A DNA stretch of 64,000 bases from an uncultured delta proteobacterium (GCA_903885795.1 CAISJV010000092.1:1-64000); one strand, 5' to 3'; positions 33,474-43,390 are shown, counted from the stretch's first letter. A program made the numbers and translations. The notes: a model not told the origin generated them from the letters alone.

Positions 33474-33598
33474 GGTATTCCTCGTCAATGATCTTATAAT
33501 TTCTTTGGGGGCGCTGTTCATCTAATCTTACCCGATGTGATGAATCGTCGATCCATCCTTGATACGAATTGCTGCGTCACGGGTCTGCTTCTTTGTTC

Positions 33599-34630
33599 TC
33601 AACCGATCTCGATATGCCAGATTTTGTCGTCGATTGGGGACACCTCAATGTTGACATCGATAAAACGCTTGATTACATCGATGTTGGTCAACGTGTGTTG
33701 TGTCAACTGGCATGTCCTGAAAGATCCTCCCTTTGCCAAAGTCATGGGAATCAGCAGCTGATCGGCGAGATAGGGTCCAACGGGGGCGCCTGACGCTATG
33801 AAATGTCTTGCTTCCTTTACGGCATCCATGGCTACCGTTTCTGAGGCGACACCGCGTTTCCCGAAAGAGGTGATCATTTCCGTGATGCCGTCACAGACAA
33901 TCTCGATGAAAAGAACATTTCCCGGACCGGGACTGACCACCTGATTGACGGCAACATGAAGGCCATCAAGGTCTAACTTATCCTTTACAAAGCTTACTTC
34001 ACGAAGTCCAATGCTCTCCGGCAGGCAGGCGACAATCGCCGTTGCCTTGCTTTCCCTGATTTGTCCCCGTTCGCTCAGATCGATTCTTGCCAGTTCCCTG
34101 ACCGGTTCGATGTTTACATGGAGACACCCACCGCCAGCCGGATAGAAGCCATATCTCTCAAGCGATGACGTCACCATAGGCCCCATCCGGTTCAGGACGG
34201 GCAGAAATACCCTTTCCAGAAAATCGACAGGCGGCGCCCACGGGTTGTGGGTTCCCCCTTCCAGGGTAAGATGAGAAGACTCCCCGGCCAGCATGAGGGC
34301 AGGCAGGACTGTTTGCAGTACCAGAGTGACGCTTCCCGCAGAACCGATGGAGAATTTATAGGTTCCGCCTGTTACCCTTCCTGGCGCAAAATGGATCTCC
34401 GATGAACCTATTTCGGCGCCTTGGACGGTAGCGGCGGAAATCTCCTGCGCCGCCTTCAAGGCAACCAGGTGTTGCCTCTGCAGACCTGATTTCTTCCGGC
34501 CTGCACGTATTCTTTCCATTTTCAACGGTCTTCCCATAATCATGGAAAGGGCGAGGGACGTTCTCAGGATCTGTCCTCCTCCTTCACCCATAGACCCGTC
34601 AATGGTAACTGTTTCGTCTTTCATTATCAC
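33599..34630 (-). CDS. rtcA: RNA 3'-terminal phosphate cyclase
   Basis: 343 residues. GSMGEGGGQILRTSLALSMI, RAGRKKSGLQRQH, and the C-terminal ADQLLIPMTLAKGGSF and QLTQHTLTNIDVIKRF (catalytic His region) identify RtcA. It uses ATP to turn RNA 3'-phosphates into 2',3'-cyclic phosphates, feeding RtcB. It lies 4 bases after rtcB, so the two form one operon; no RtcR gene is nearby in the window. Confidence 0.95.
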   Translation of the reverse strand: MIMKDETVTIDGSMGEGGGQILRTSLALSMIMGRPLKMERIRAGRKKSGLQRQHLVALKAAQEISAATVQGAEIGSSEIHFAPGRVTGGTYKFSIGSAGSVTLVLQTVLPALMLAGESSHLTLEGGTHNPWAPPVDFLERVFLPVLNRMGPMVTSSLERYGFYPAGGGCLHVNIEPVRELARIDLSERGQIRESKATAIVACLPESIGLREVSFVKDKLDLDGLHVAVNQVVSPGPGNVLFIEIVCDGITEMITSFGKRGVASETVAMDAVKEARHFIASGAPVGPYLADQLLIPMTLAKGGSFRTCQLTQHTLTNIDVIKRFIDVNIEVSPIDDKIWHIEIG

Positions 34631-34634
34631 GTGA

Positions 34635-35798
34635 TCAACCTTTAATCACCGCAAGGGGTTCCAGTCTTACGACGATATCCACGAGATCCTGCTGTTCTTC
34701 CATCACCGCATCAATATCCTTATAGGCGCCTGCCGCTTCTTCGAGATCCTGCTTGCCGCGGATGGCATGGAGAATCCCCTTATCGTCGAGGGCCTTTTGC
34801 TCCGCTTCAAGATCGAGGTTCCTGATGGCCGCCTGTCTTCCCATTTTACGGCCGGCGCCATGGGAACAGCTCATGAAACTCTCGGGATTTCCTTTTCCTC
34901 TTACAATGTAGCTGGCCGTTCCCTGGGAACCGGGGATGATCCCCATCTCTCCATCTCGCGCTGATGTTGCGCCTTTCCGGTGGACGATGACGTTCTTGCC
35001 GAAATGATGCTCGAATACAGCATAATTATGATGGATGTTGATTGGTTCATCAAATTCCACATCCGGTATTTCCGTACGGAAGGCTGTTCGCACCCTGTCG
35101 GCCATCAGTTTTCGATTGGCAAGGGCGAATTCCAGACAGTAACGCATCTCTCGCAAATATGTCTTTGCCTCATCCGTTTCAATGGGCAGGAAGGCCAGTT
35201 CCCATTTCTTCGGGACAACGGAATGCCATCGCTCATTCAAGGCAATAGCCGTCCGGTTGTATCGGCTGGCCACCTTGAGCCCGATATTCCGGCTTCCCGA
35301 ATGGATCATGAACCAGATACGGCCGTCCGATCCTTTCTGGATTTCGATGAAGTGATTGCCGCCACCCAGGGTTCCGATCTGCTTGCACGCGGAGCGGTAT
35401 TGGCGGTTCACCTCCGGATACAGGTCCGGATCTTCCATCTGCGGCATCAAACTTTCGTCCTGGGCTTTTTCCTGGTGGTCGAAGCCGACGGGAACAGTTT
35501 CCCTGATTTTGCCAAGGATTTTCTTGAGCACCGGCAAATCGATGCCCGTCAGGCTTGATCCTGTCGCCAGCATTCCACAGCCGATATCGACGCCGACGGC
35601 ATTGGGAATTACAACACCATTCGTGGCAATGACGCCGCCGATGGGCATCCCATAGCCTTCGTGGATGTCGGGCATGAGACAGACCTGCCTGAAGATGAAC
35701 GGCAGGTTTGCCAGATTCTTTGCCTGCGTGAGGGCGTTTCCTTCCGGGTTGTTGCACCAGCTCTTGATGATAACGCCTTCCGTATCAATGTATTGCAT
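34635..35798 (-). CDS. rtcB: RNA-splicing ligase RtcB
   Basis: 387 residues, close to the E. coli enzyme. Metal and GMP-binding motifs are in place: VGVDIGCGM, LGGGNHFIEI, HSGSRNIG, INIHHNYA, and CSHGAGRKMGR with the guanylylated His. It joins RNA ends bearing 2',3'-cyclic phosphate or 3'-phosphate to 5'-OH ends in a GTP and Mn-dependent reaction. First gene of the rtcBA operon, preceded by a 465-base noncoding region with a tRNA-like segment. Confidence 0.96.
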   Translation of the reverse strand: MQYIDTEGVIIKSWCNNPEGNALTQAKNLANLPFIFRQVCLMPDIHEGYGMPIGGVIATNGVVIPNAVGVDIGCGMLATGSSLTGIDLPVLKKILGKIRETVPVGFDHQEKAQDESLMPQMEDPDLYPEVNRQYRSACKQIGTLGGGNHFIEIQKGSDGRIWFMIHSGSRNIGLKVASRYNRTAIALNERWHSVVPKKWELAFLPIETDEAKTYLREMRYCLEFALANRKLMADRVRTAFRTEIPDVEFDEPINIHHNYAVFEHHFGKNVIVHRKGATSARDGEMGIIPGSQGTASYIVRGKGNPESFMSCSHGAGRKMGRQAAIRNLDLEAEQKALDDKGILHAIRGKQDLEEAAGAYKDIDAVMEEQQDLVDIVVRLEPLAVIKG

Positions 35799-35905
35799 TT
35801 TTCCGATCCTTTCTTACACTGCATGATACTACAAATCATCAAAGACCGCGACAACGATTCGGTAAAACATGAACATTGCTCTCTCTCAGCCAGGGATAGA
35901 TGAAT

Positions 35906-35997
35906 GAAAGACCGCTGGGACTCGAGCCCGCAACACCTCCCGGACGTGCTTGATGGAAATTGCCGAATATTTTGAATAATGATGCCGCCATCTTTCA
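35906..35997 (-). ncRNA. tRNA-like segment upstream of rtcB (tentative)
   Basis: Read leftward, GAAAGAT (35996-35990 side) can pair with GTCTTTC (near 35912-35906) as an acceptor-like stem. A T-arm-like hairpin GCGGG-CTCGAGT-CCC-a-GC lies next to it (35931-35914), with one bulged A. No normal anticodon arm is clear. In several bacteria tRNA-like Y RNAs are encoded directly upstream of rtcBA, so the position is suggestive; the fold itself is weak evidence. Confidence 0.35.
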
Positions 35998-36263
35998 TGC
36001 CTGACCGGGTGGTGGGGATAGCCCCCTCCTGGTCCCGTCGTGGCGGTAAAGGACCAAGCATTTAGACAAGATGGTGGATGGTTTTGGGGCGGAATTTTTT
36101 GCTACGTTTCTTTTGATAATCAGCGGGACATTTAATGAAATAGCGATGTTGGCTGGAAATCACAACACTGAGAACCAATGAATGCCGTTTGTAAGCAGCA
36201 GTTCAGATGATGATCATTGGACGGCCACCGAATTTCGTTTATCAGGAAATAAATGTGACTCAC

Positions 36264-36887
36264 TCAGCCCTGTTTCCCAGCTGACCTCTTCAAAAAGGCA
36301 GGAGCGTTTGCTTTCGACACCTTCGATAATCGCTGCATCAGATCAAACGGAACAGTACGGAATTTGTAAGCTGATTTAAGATCATTTACCATGCTTATCC
36401 AGAGATGTCCGGTCATTTCAGCGTCAGCAAGGGCGCGATGATAAACCCCGCCAGTCTTGATTTTTTTATAGCGGACGAGCTTTTCCAGGCTGTGACTTGG
36501 AGCTTCAGGGTACAGGCGGCGGGACACAAGCATTGAACAGGCAAATTCTTGTCTTCGCTGTTTGTTGATGCGGTTCAGTTCGGCATCGAGAAAGCGGCGA
36601 TCAAAGCTGGCGTTGTGGGCAACCAGATGGTTCTGTGCTATGAAAGAGGCAAAATTCTGCATAACCTCAGTAATTGAGGGGGAACTATTAAGCATCTTAT
36701 TGGTGATACCTGTGTAGCTCTCAATGAAGCTGCTGATCTTCATTCCCGGATTCATCAGGCTCTGAAAGCGATCAATGATCTGGTTGTTCTGGATTAGAAC
36801 TGCCCCAACCTCGATAGTCCTGTCGCCATAATTGGGTGACAGGCCGGTTGTTTCAAAATCGAGAACGACAATGCTGTAATTGCCCAT
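36264..36887 (-). CDS. DnaQ-like DEDDh 3'-5' exonuclease
   Basis: 207 residues: ExoI motif VVLDFETTGLSP, ExoII VAHNASFDRRFLDAE, ExoIII YHRALADAEMTGHLW. Length fits a stand-alone exonuclease domain such as the epsilon-like or PolC-type nucleases, acting on DNA or RNA 3' ends. It precedes (on its strand) no obvious partner; the small DUF6915-like gene lies 8 bases upstream and may be co-transcribed. Confidence 0.9.
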   Translation of the reverse strand: MGNYSIVVLDFETTGLSPNYGDRTIEVGAVLIQNNQIIDRFQSLMNPGMKISSFIESYTGITNKMLNSSPSITEVMQNFASFIAQNHLVAHNASFDRRFLDAELNRINKQRRQEFACSMLVSRRLYPEAPSHSLEKLVRYKKIKTGGVYHRALADAEMTGHLWISMVNDLKSAYKFRTVPFDLMQRLSKVSKANAPAFLKRSAGKQG

Positions 36888-36895
36888 CCAATCTC

Positions 36896-37186
36896 CTAAA
36901 AGAAACCAATCTTTACATAATCATCTTCATTTTTCGGAAACGGATCGTCTGTGGTCCACCCCTCTGTTTTCAGGTCCGAAAAAATATGTCGCTTAGCTGC
37001 CTTTCCTGCATCCGGGCCAAAGAGCCTGCAAACTTCTGCGATTCCAACTTCATGATGGCGCACTTTTCTATGCCTGAAACCGTATTCCGCGCTTCCGGCA
37101 AATTCATCCAACCATCGGTGGACCTCTTCGTAAGATTTGCCGAAGAGGCGCATGGATTCCTGGCAATGATTTTCAAGGCTGGGCAT
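36896..37186 (-). CDS. DUF6915-like small protein
   Basis: 96 residues. FGKSYEEVHRWLDEFAGSAE and FRHRKVRHHEVGIAEVCRLF fit a family of small His-rich proteins of unknown role, with conserved HR-x-x-RHH that could bind metal. Adjacent to the exonuclease gene. Confidence 0.6.
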   Translation of the reverse strand: MPSLENHCQESMRLFGKSYEEVHRWLDEFAGSAEYGFRHRKVRHHEVGIAEVCRLFGPDAGKAAKRHIFSDLKTEGWTTDDPFPKNEDDYVKIGFF

Positions 37187-37218
37187 GACAATTCTACACC
37201 GATCTGAATTTCATAGCC

Positions 37219-38745
37219 TCAAATCAATTCACCAAGAGTTTCCAGAATCTGCACCATTGCCAGCGTATCCAATTTACAGTAGGCAAGCAGATTCTCCCGT
37301 ATTTGCGCCAACTTTTCAGGATTGTTCTTCGCTGCGCACATCTGATGGTAGGCCTCCATCGCCGCACCACCGTCAGCAATTTCCAGCCCTTCATAGGAAA
37401 GTTGCGGGACCAGGACCGGCAATACATTTTTAATGGAATATGATCCCTTAAACTTCCAGAAATAAACATCCCTCTGACGGAAAGGGACCATCAGGTCCTG
37501 AATATTATCTATCCATTTTCCAATTGCCTTCTTGTGCTTGGGATACTGAGTGGCCAATTCCGTGAGTACCCCCTTTTCAAAGGACATATTGTAGGTCAGG
37601 ATGCAGACGTCTTCCGGAACTGCAGCCAGCATTTTGTCCAAGAGCGGCTTGCGCGGATCAATTCCGGGTTTAGCCAGGAATTCTGTATGGTAAAGTTTCC
37701 CTCCTTTTTTCTTCTGGTAATGCAACGAATATTGGAAAGGTATTTGTTGATATGGTTTAAGGCCATCGTAAAGCGGAATGGCGCTCATGAATGTCTCGAA
37801 GTCAAGAAAATAGAGGGGGTATGAAAGCGTTTTGAGAAACTCCCGGATCTTTTGCTTATCAACGGCGTTTTGCTTCTTTACGGTCGCCACGACCTGTTGG
37901 CGTTGTTTCTTATTCAGCAAGTCAAGAGGGATGTCCTTCTGTTTTATTATTCTCTTAGCGTAGAGAGCAAAGCGATCAACTCCCTTTTCTCGTAGATCAA
38001 ATACAGAGTCTTCAGGGATGTGCTTCCAGCAATGGTTACAGAAGTCACATTCGTAGGGATCTGAACAATAGGGGCCGATGTCTATCTTTGGAAGCTTTCC
38101 ACTGAGCATCCGCCGTTGTTTCTTCAACTGTTCGATTACAAAGGACTGCTTCTCTTTTACCTGCTTGGTAATATCCTCACTTATAAAGAGCTTTTGCGCA
38201 TCCAGAGCCCCTTTTCTGACATACCCGTTGTTAATATAGGATATGAATGTTTTAATGACTTTAATTCCTGCGCCGGTGAGAACGTAATATTGGAGGGCAG
38301 CATCATCAACATAAACAGGCGTAAGTTTTGTTCCACCCTTTACCTCATAGATTTCCCACCCTCGGTGCCCCTTGTGTAAAATATCAACCTTAATGAATAT
38401 TCCATCGTACTGAAATGATGCCTCATAGATTACCTTGGCTCCGTTTTTCACTGCTTCATTGGTAAGGCGCAACTGCTCTGCAACACCATTTTTAGCTTCA
38501 ATGTAAGGGATAAGAACACCATCGGGGAAAAGACCCTGTGCTATTTCTCCCACCATATGTCCACTATCGAAAAGGGCCTGTGTTTCGGCTGTGGTCTCGC
38601 TCTTTAAATCGCGTTGAAACTTTTCCAAATATAGGGACTTATGGCATTGCAAACCGCGGATATAAAGAGATTTACTGAGATAATTGCTGGGTTTCTTTTT
38701 TGCGGGTGATATGTTCCCATCCTTTTTTGACTGGATTGTTCCCAT
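37219..38745 (-). CDS. DUF2779 protein: Cas4-like PD-(D/E)XK nuclease domain plus RNase H-like domain
   Basis: 508 residues from ATG 38745 (AAAGGAT upstream; the frame extends to a TTG at 38763). The N-terminal half has IKVDILHKGHRGWEIYEVKG, a PD-(D/E)XK core, and Cys positions (YCSDPYECDFCNHCW) that could hold an iron-sulfur cluster as in Cas4. The C-terminal half YFLDFETFMSAIPLYDGLKP is a DEDD/RNase H-like fold typical of DUF2779. Last gene of the four-gene operon; likely a nuclease acting on DNA or RNA ends. Confidence 0.75.
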   Translation of the reverse strand: MGTIQSKKDGNISPAKKKPSNYLSKSLYIRGLQCHKSLYLEKFQRDLKSETTAETQALFDSGHMVGEIAQGLFPDGVLIPYIEAKNGVAEQLRLTNEAVKNGAKVIYEASFQYDGIFIKVDILHKGHRGWEIYEVKGGTKLTPVYVDDAALQYYVLTGAGIKVIKTFISYINNGYVRKGALDAQKLFISEDITKQVKEKQSFVIEQLKKQRRMLSGKLPKIDIGPYCSDPYECDFCNHCWKHIPEDSVFDLREKGVDRFALYAKRIIKQKDIPLDLLNKKQRQQVVATVKKQNAVDKQKIREFLKTLSYPLYFLDFETFMSAIPLYDGLKPYQQIPFQYSLHYQKKKGGKLYHTEFLAKPGIDPRKPLLDKMLAAVPEDVCILTYNMSFEKGVLTELATQYPKHKKAIGKWIDNIQDLMVPFRQRDVYFWKFKGSYSIKNVLPVLVPQLSYEGLEIADGGAAMEAYHQMCAAKNNPEKLAQIRENLLAYCKLDTLAMVQILETLGELI

Positions 38746-38759
38746 TGATTTTAATCCTT

Positions 38760-39542
38760 TCAAACAGATTGTGTCGTTGTGAGAAATAGTATTGCCATGA
38801 ACGCAGTTTCTCCCTCCGGCAGGATATGGAAAGTAAATGCCAAATCAGCTTCGGGCATGGTCAATCGCTTCATTTCTTCCCATAGCTCGTTTACTTTCGG
38901 AATAGACAACACGTCATCCCGACCCCAGAATGAAATCAGGATACTAATTGCCCGGCCAAGGTCTACCCTATTTTTGCTAAGAAACCTTGAGAAGTTTTGC
39001 CGATATTGATCTTTATATGATTTCACTTTTAAAACTTTTGTTATTTTCCCACTGAATAATTCCTTTGTGTCAGCCAAGTCATAACCAATCAGAGAGCCTA
39101 TAGTGCACATATTACTTTGCCACGGTTCATGAATAAAAATGATCTGCATAACCAGTTCTGCAATCTCAATAGGATCAAATAGAGAGGGATCAGGAAAGAC
39201 AAGACATTCACTGCCGAATGGTTGAAAAGCGCTAGAGTTAATTTCTCTTTTTGCATCGATCCCAATTGTCAACATGAAATAAGGCCGGTTCTCATATAGA
39301 GTCATCCGGGCCTCTTCCCAGCAAGGATCATGGACTGAACCGGCCAAAATGATGAAATTATAATCCGCATTGAAAGAGGGCGTTTCAGCAAATGGAAATG
39401 AATGAATGTGGAGATGGTTTTGAGGCTCGTCATGCCCCTCATAAAAAAGACCGTCACGCAATCCGTCATAAATCCTCGACAATTCGATGGCCGTCCTGTT
39501 TCCACCGTCACCGGCACCAACAAAATGAACTCCTTCCTGCAT
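38760..39542 (-). CDS. Unknown protein with N-terminal glycine-rich nucleotide-binding loop
   Basis: 260 residues. The start MQEGVHFVGAGDGGNRTAIE and the later ADYNFIILAGSVHDPCWEEA look like a Rossmann or tubulin/FtsZ-like N-terminal fold, but the tubulin GGGTGTG signature is absent. The C-terminal 100 residues are mixed alpha/beta. It ends 14 bases before the nuclease gene start and begins 20 bases after the GNAT-domain gene. Possibly a ligand-sensing component of the operon. Confidence 0.55.
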   Translation of the reverse strand: MQEGVHFVGAGDGGNRTAIELSRIYDGLRDGLFYEGHDEPQNHLHIHSFPFAETPSFNADYNFIILAGSVHDPCWEEARMTLYENRPYFMLTIGIDAKREINSSAFQPFGSECLVFPDPSLFDPIEIAELVMQIIFIHEPWQSNMCTIGSLIGYDLADTKELFSGKITKVLKVKSYKDQYRQNFSRFLSKNRVDLGRAISILISFWGRDDVLSIPKVNELWEEMKRLTMPEADLAFTFHILPEGETAFMAILFLTTTQSV

Positions 39543-39562
39543 GTACCCCCCATTTATGTGTT

Positions 39563-41098
39563 TTATTGCGTTATAATCTCAATACAGAAAATCAAATTCG
39601 GGCTGTAACCGACTGCATCGGGTGAATCTGTGGACTTATATTCAACAGGGGTTTTCAGGTAAGAGGACACATTTGTCTTGAATTCATCCAGATCTCTATA
39701 ATAGCCGAACCATTCCAGAGCATCCTCAGCGCAATATACATCTTTCCCATACCGGAACCGTTCAACTTGCTTGGAATATTTGATTGAAAAATCCCTCTGT
39801 AGCAGGTCACCTGAGACACCAACCAATTTCCCTTTTGATAGAATGTCTTTCATGAGTGATGGTGCCTTACTGTAAACGGAGTCACGATGATCGTAAATAG
39901 ACAATCTCCCATAACCCCTGTACCATACATCAATCTCTAAACAGCGTCTTTTATTTATTTTCCGGATGGTGTGCAATAATCTTAAGCGAGAGGATATTTC
40001 TAACACATAATGCTGCTGGGCGGTCCCATCCGGATGGTCAATATTAACCATGGATATCGGCTTGAAGTTAAACTCATAGATGTTATAGATGACATGATTC
40101 ATGTAGGCTACATTGTGGTCGCTTTTCACATAGCGGTCAATCAGTATGCAGGGGCAAAACGACAAGGTATCGCCGACCCGGTAGGTATTTCTTTGCCGCG
40201 TATATTCAAATCCGACCGAACCTTCGGCTATAAATATCAGTTGTTTGTCTGATTCCCCTTTCTCATTTTCTGTGATCAGTTTGGTCTTCTTACTTTTAAC
40301 CTTGGTATTTGCTTGTCCGTATTCTTCAATTCGGCGGATCGTCCTTCCAGGATATTTGTCTGGACAACTTTCCAGATAATTTATGATGGCACTATTATCT
40401 TCAGGACTTATGAATTCTCTTCCATCTTTAAACAATACCCGCACATTCCGTCTTTTTATTCGATCAAAGTAATAGCGAAGATGGATGCAACCGCGATCTT
40501 CATACTCTTCTCCATCCCCACTGGGTCCATGATACAGGATGAATCCTCTTTTTAGGCCCGGGACAATAGCCGCGTTGAAATCGGGGTTATCATTTACGTG
40601 CCAGGTGTGGATGAAATCGCATTTCTCACGCTTTGCCAGCTCAAGTTCTGCCTGTTTCATAAGAGTCATAAAGCCGCATCGCCGCAGAAGGGGGCGCACT
40701 TCTACATCCAGGACAGCACAGTATTTCTCCCCATTTTTCAACACCCCCATGACAACCCAGTTAAAACCACCGGAAATTTTCATTGCCGAACTGCCAAAAC
40801 TGACGATTGGTTCAATTAAATAGGTACTGAAAGGAACCTTCCTGTCTGTATCTTTGTACAGTTGGGAATATTCTTCCTTGAGAGCCTCTTTAACTCTGTT
40901 GAAATATCCTTCTTCACGCCAAAATTCCGATGGTTCTACGACGTTCCATTCGTTTGGCTGAATCTTGTAATGGCCGTTGCCATTCGGCCCCCCAATATTC
41001 CTGATTTTCAAGGTAATATCGGGAAGAATATTTAAGTACATTCTTCTCCTAATTCGATTTCCGCAATATTCTATGATAGATTCTGTTTTTTTCATCAT
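39563..41098 (-). CDS. GNAT-like acetyltransferase domain fused to a long unknown region
   Basis: 511 residues. Around residues 125-195, KYCAVLDVEVRPLLRRCGFM, LAKREKCDFIHTWHVNDNPD and PGLKRGFILY follow the GNAT order (strand, acetyl-CoA loop, then the terminal N...GF motif), though the acetyl-CoA loop RRCGF is degenerate. The remaining 300 residues match nothing I recognise. The ATG overlaps the stop of the AAA+ gene (ATGA), so the two are translationally coupled. Confidence 0.55.
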   Translation of the reverse strand: MMKKTESIIEYCGNRIRRRMYLNILPDITLKIRNIGGPNGNGHYKIQPNEWNVVEPSEFWREEGYFNRVKEALKEEYSQLYKDTDRKVPFSTYLIEPIVSFGSSAMKISGGFNWVVMGVLKNGEKYCAVLDVEVRPLLRRCGFMTLMKQAELELAKREKCDFIHTWHVNDNPDFNAAIVPGLKRGFILYHGPSGDGEEYEDRGCIHLRYYFDRIKRRNVRVLFKDGREFISPEDNSAIINYLESCPDKYPGRTIRRIEEYGQANTKVKSKKTKLITENEKGESDKQLIFIAEGSVGFEYTRQRNTYRVGDTLSFCPCILIDRYVKSDHNVAYMNHVIYNIYEFNFKPISMVNIDHPDGTAQQHYVLEISSRLRLLHTIRKINKRRCLEIDVWYRGYGRLSIYDHRDSVYSKAPSLMKDILSKGKLVGVSGDLLQRDFSIKYSKQVERFRYGKDVYCAEDALEWFGYYRDLDEFKTNVSSYLKTPVEYKSTDSPDAVGYSPNLIFCIEIITQ

Positions 41099-43323
41099 CC
41101 ACTCCGTAAAAAACCAAGGGGTTTCTTCCCCTCCTGCATCTTTTTGATCTGCGCTTCTTCCCGCAGGGCCTGTATCATCATGTCGTGAGTCACTCTTTCA
41201 GGTGGAGAGATCGCAAAACGGTCCCGAACCACCCGGAAGTCTCCCGGCGTCAGATCGCCGATATTTCCAAGCATTTCTTCCCCTTCCTTATCCAATAATG
41301 CCGTGGTTAGTGGAGAAAGCAGCTTTTTGTAAAAGATAATGTTGCCTTCCGGCTTCAGGCAGCGGAAACCGATTTTATAATTGAAGCGGCGGACGGAGGC
41401 CTGATCCAGATCTTCAAAACGGTTGGTGGTGCAGATCAGGATGCCCCGAAAGCGCTCCATCTGGGTGAGAAATTCATTCGTCTGACTAATCTCCCAGGAC
41501 CGGACGGCCCGGTTGCGGTTGAAAAGAAACGAATCCGCCTCGTCGATGACCAGCACGGCTTCCGCAGCCTCCACCTCGGAAAAGAGCCGGCTGATATTCT
41601 GCTCCGTTTGGCCCACATAGGGGCTGACAATATCGCTGGCCCGCTTGACCATAAGCTCTCTTTTCAGATGCCCGGCGATGTAGCGCGCTAGTTCACTTTT
41701 CCCGGCGCCGGGTGGCCCGTAGAAAAGGAGGTTGAAATTTCTCACTGCGTGCTGATCTGATCGGCGGAGGCAACAGTCAAACTCTTTCAGGTGTTCCATG
41801 ATAGCCGGTAAATCTCCTTCCACATGAAGTCCCTCAAGGGAATAATCGGTTTCAATCGATTCCTTGTTCCTCTGTTTCACGCCGTCGTTGATGAGCGTCA
41901 GGTGAGCGTCCAGGTTCATCGTCACGATATCTTTCAAGGCGGCTTGTCCCGGCGATGAAGTCTCCAGCGCCTTCCGGACGGCCAGATCGATAATGGCCGC
42001 ACTGACGGGATAGCGAATTGCCAGTCCATTGATTTCCTCCGTATCGAAACAGCTCTTGACGCGCTGTCGTCTCAGGATCGATTCCCACAGGTCGATCCGT
42101 TGCCGCCGGTTGAACTCCCGGAAATGGATGCTGAAGGCAAAGCGGCGCAGCACGGAGCCTTCAATCGAGGAGATGTCGTTCGTAATCCAGACCATTCTGG
42201 CCCCCGGTTCTTCAAGGAGCTGATTCAACCAGCCCTTGTCCTGCGTCTCGCCATGGGAAAACCAGGAATTCTGGGTATTGAGCAAGTTATCCGCCTCGTC
42301 CACGACGACCAGCGAACCATCGCCGCCGTTGGTCATATTCAGGCAGGCAAGGATGGCCGCCCGACGTTTGCTGGTTGTATTGTCCTCCCCCTGCAGGATC
42401 TCGTAGGAGGGAATCCCCAATTTTTGCGCCAGACCGAGGGCATAGCTTGTTTTCCCAGTCCCCGGCGGCCCATAGAGCAGGATATGATTCGCCGATTTCC
42501 TCTTGACGCTCAGGAGGCTCAGAATATTTTCCGTTACCTTCGGATCGAAAAGATGGTTTCCCAAAGGGATGGTTTTCCTGGAAAAGCGGACAAAATAATT
42601 CTTCGCCAGCAACTCGTTTGACGGTTTCTGGAAAAAGGCCAGAAAATCATCATTTATGCAGAATGAATGTCTGTTCATTTCATAGAATTCAATTCGTGCA
42701 AGCGTTCCAGAAAGGGCGTCTGTCATTTCCCGGTCTGTCATCTGCAGGATCACTTTCAGATAGCGCCGACCGGAAATATCCTGGCAGTGCAGATGATCCA
42801 CGAAATAGTCTTCCCCCTGCTGCCAGGCCGAAATGATGTAAAGAAACTCGACAAAAACATGTTCCTGGTCCGACAGGCAGAACATTTTCGCCAGGACATC
42901 AAATTTCTTCTCGGTGTCGCTGCGCCCCGTATATGCAAGGATCTTGTGTCGTTGCGCCAGGGCATCGCGTACGGCAGTTATGAAAGGTGTCGTATGCTTT
43001 TTTCCTGATTGTCTGAGAATGCGACAGATTGAATCAGGCGCCTCCTCAGGATAGAGAAGTTCTTCTTCGATGTCCGGTTCATATTTTTGCTTTTCCTTCT
43101 TGCTCATCCGCTCCAAAAGAACCTGTCCCAGGCTGATCATTTCCGGTCCCAGGACCCACGCCAGCAGCTTGATTGTTTGACGGTCCGCCAATAATGGATA
43201 AGCCCCAAGCAGCCGATCAAGGTAAACGGCGCAGTTACGCAGGACAAAGCGTTCATTATTATCGAGATCGCAAGACACTGCTCCTGAATGATCCATGTGC
43301 TTCATGTGTTTCTTAAATTTCAT
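41095..43323 (-). CDS. Tandem AAA+ ATPase (Cdc48-like architecture)
   Basis: 742 residues. A helical N-terminal region (1-250) is followed by two AAA+ modules: Walker A GPPGTGKT (285-292) with VVVDEAD (338-344), then GPPGAGKS (536-543) with LVIDEAD (591-597). SVLRRFAFS and SVRRFNYK supply arginine-finger regions. Such proteins unfold or remodel complexes as hexamers. It heads a tightly packed operon with a GNAT-domain protein, a glycine-loop protein and a nuclease. Defence or stress response is plausible but unproven. Confidence 0.88.
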   Translation of the reverse strand: MKFKKHMKHMDHSGAVSCDLDNNERFVLRNCAVYLDRLLGAYPLLADRQTIKLLAWVLGPEMISLGQVLLERMSKKEKQKYEPDIEEELLYPEEAPDSICRILRQSGKKHTTPFITAVRDALAQRHKILAYTGRSDTEKKFDVLAKMFCLSDQEHVFVEFLYIISAWQQGEDYFVDHLHCQDISGRRYLKVILQMTDREMTDALSGTLARIEFYEMNRHSFCINDDFLAFFQKPSNELLAKNYFVRFSRKTIPLGNHLFDPKVTENILSLLSVKRKSANHILLYGPPGTGKTSYALGLAQKLGIPSYEILQGEDNTTSKRRAAILACLNMTNGGDGSLVVVDEADNLLNTQNSWFSHGETQDKGWLNQLLEEPGARMVWITNDISSIEGSVLRRFAFSIHFREFNRRQRIDLWESILRRQRVKSCFDTEEINGLAIRYPVSAAIIDLAVRKALETSSPGQAALKDIVTMNLDAHLTLINDGVKQRNKESIETDYSLEGLHVEGDLPAIMEHLKEFDCCLRRSDQHAVRNFNLLFYGPPGAGKSELARYIAGHLKRELMVKRASDIVSPYVGQTEQNISRLFSEVEAAEAVLVIDEADSFLFNRNRAVRSWEISQTNEFLTQMERFRGILICTTNRFEDLDQASVRRFNYKIGFRCLKPEGNIIFYKKLLSPLTTALLDKEGEEMLGNIGDLTPGDFRVVRDRFAISPPERVTHDMMIQALREEAQIKKMQEGKKPLGFLRSG

Positions 43324-43390
43324 GGCCTCCCCGCCTTTCCATTTCTATTGAAAACTACGCCCGCGCTCATTTGCATGTCCTTTTGGTTAT

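Noticed and set aside
38760-39542. Call of a tubulin/FtsZ homologue
   Set aside because: Only the first glycine loop resembles FtsZ; the GGGTGTG signature and the T7 loop are missing, so it is left as unknown.
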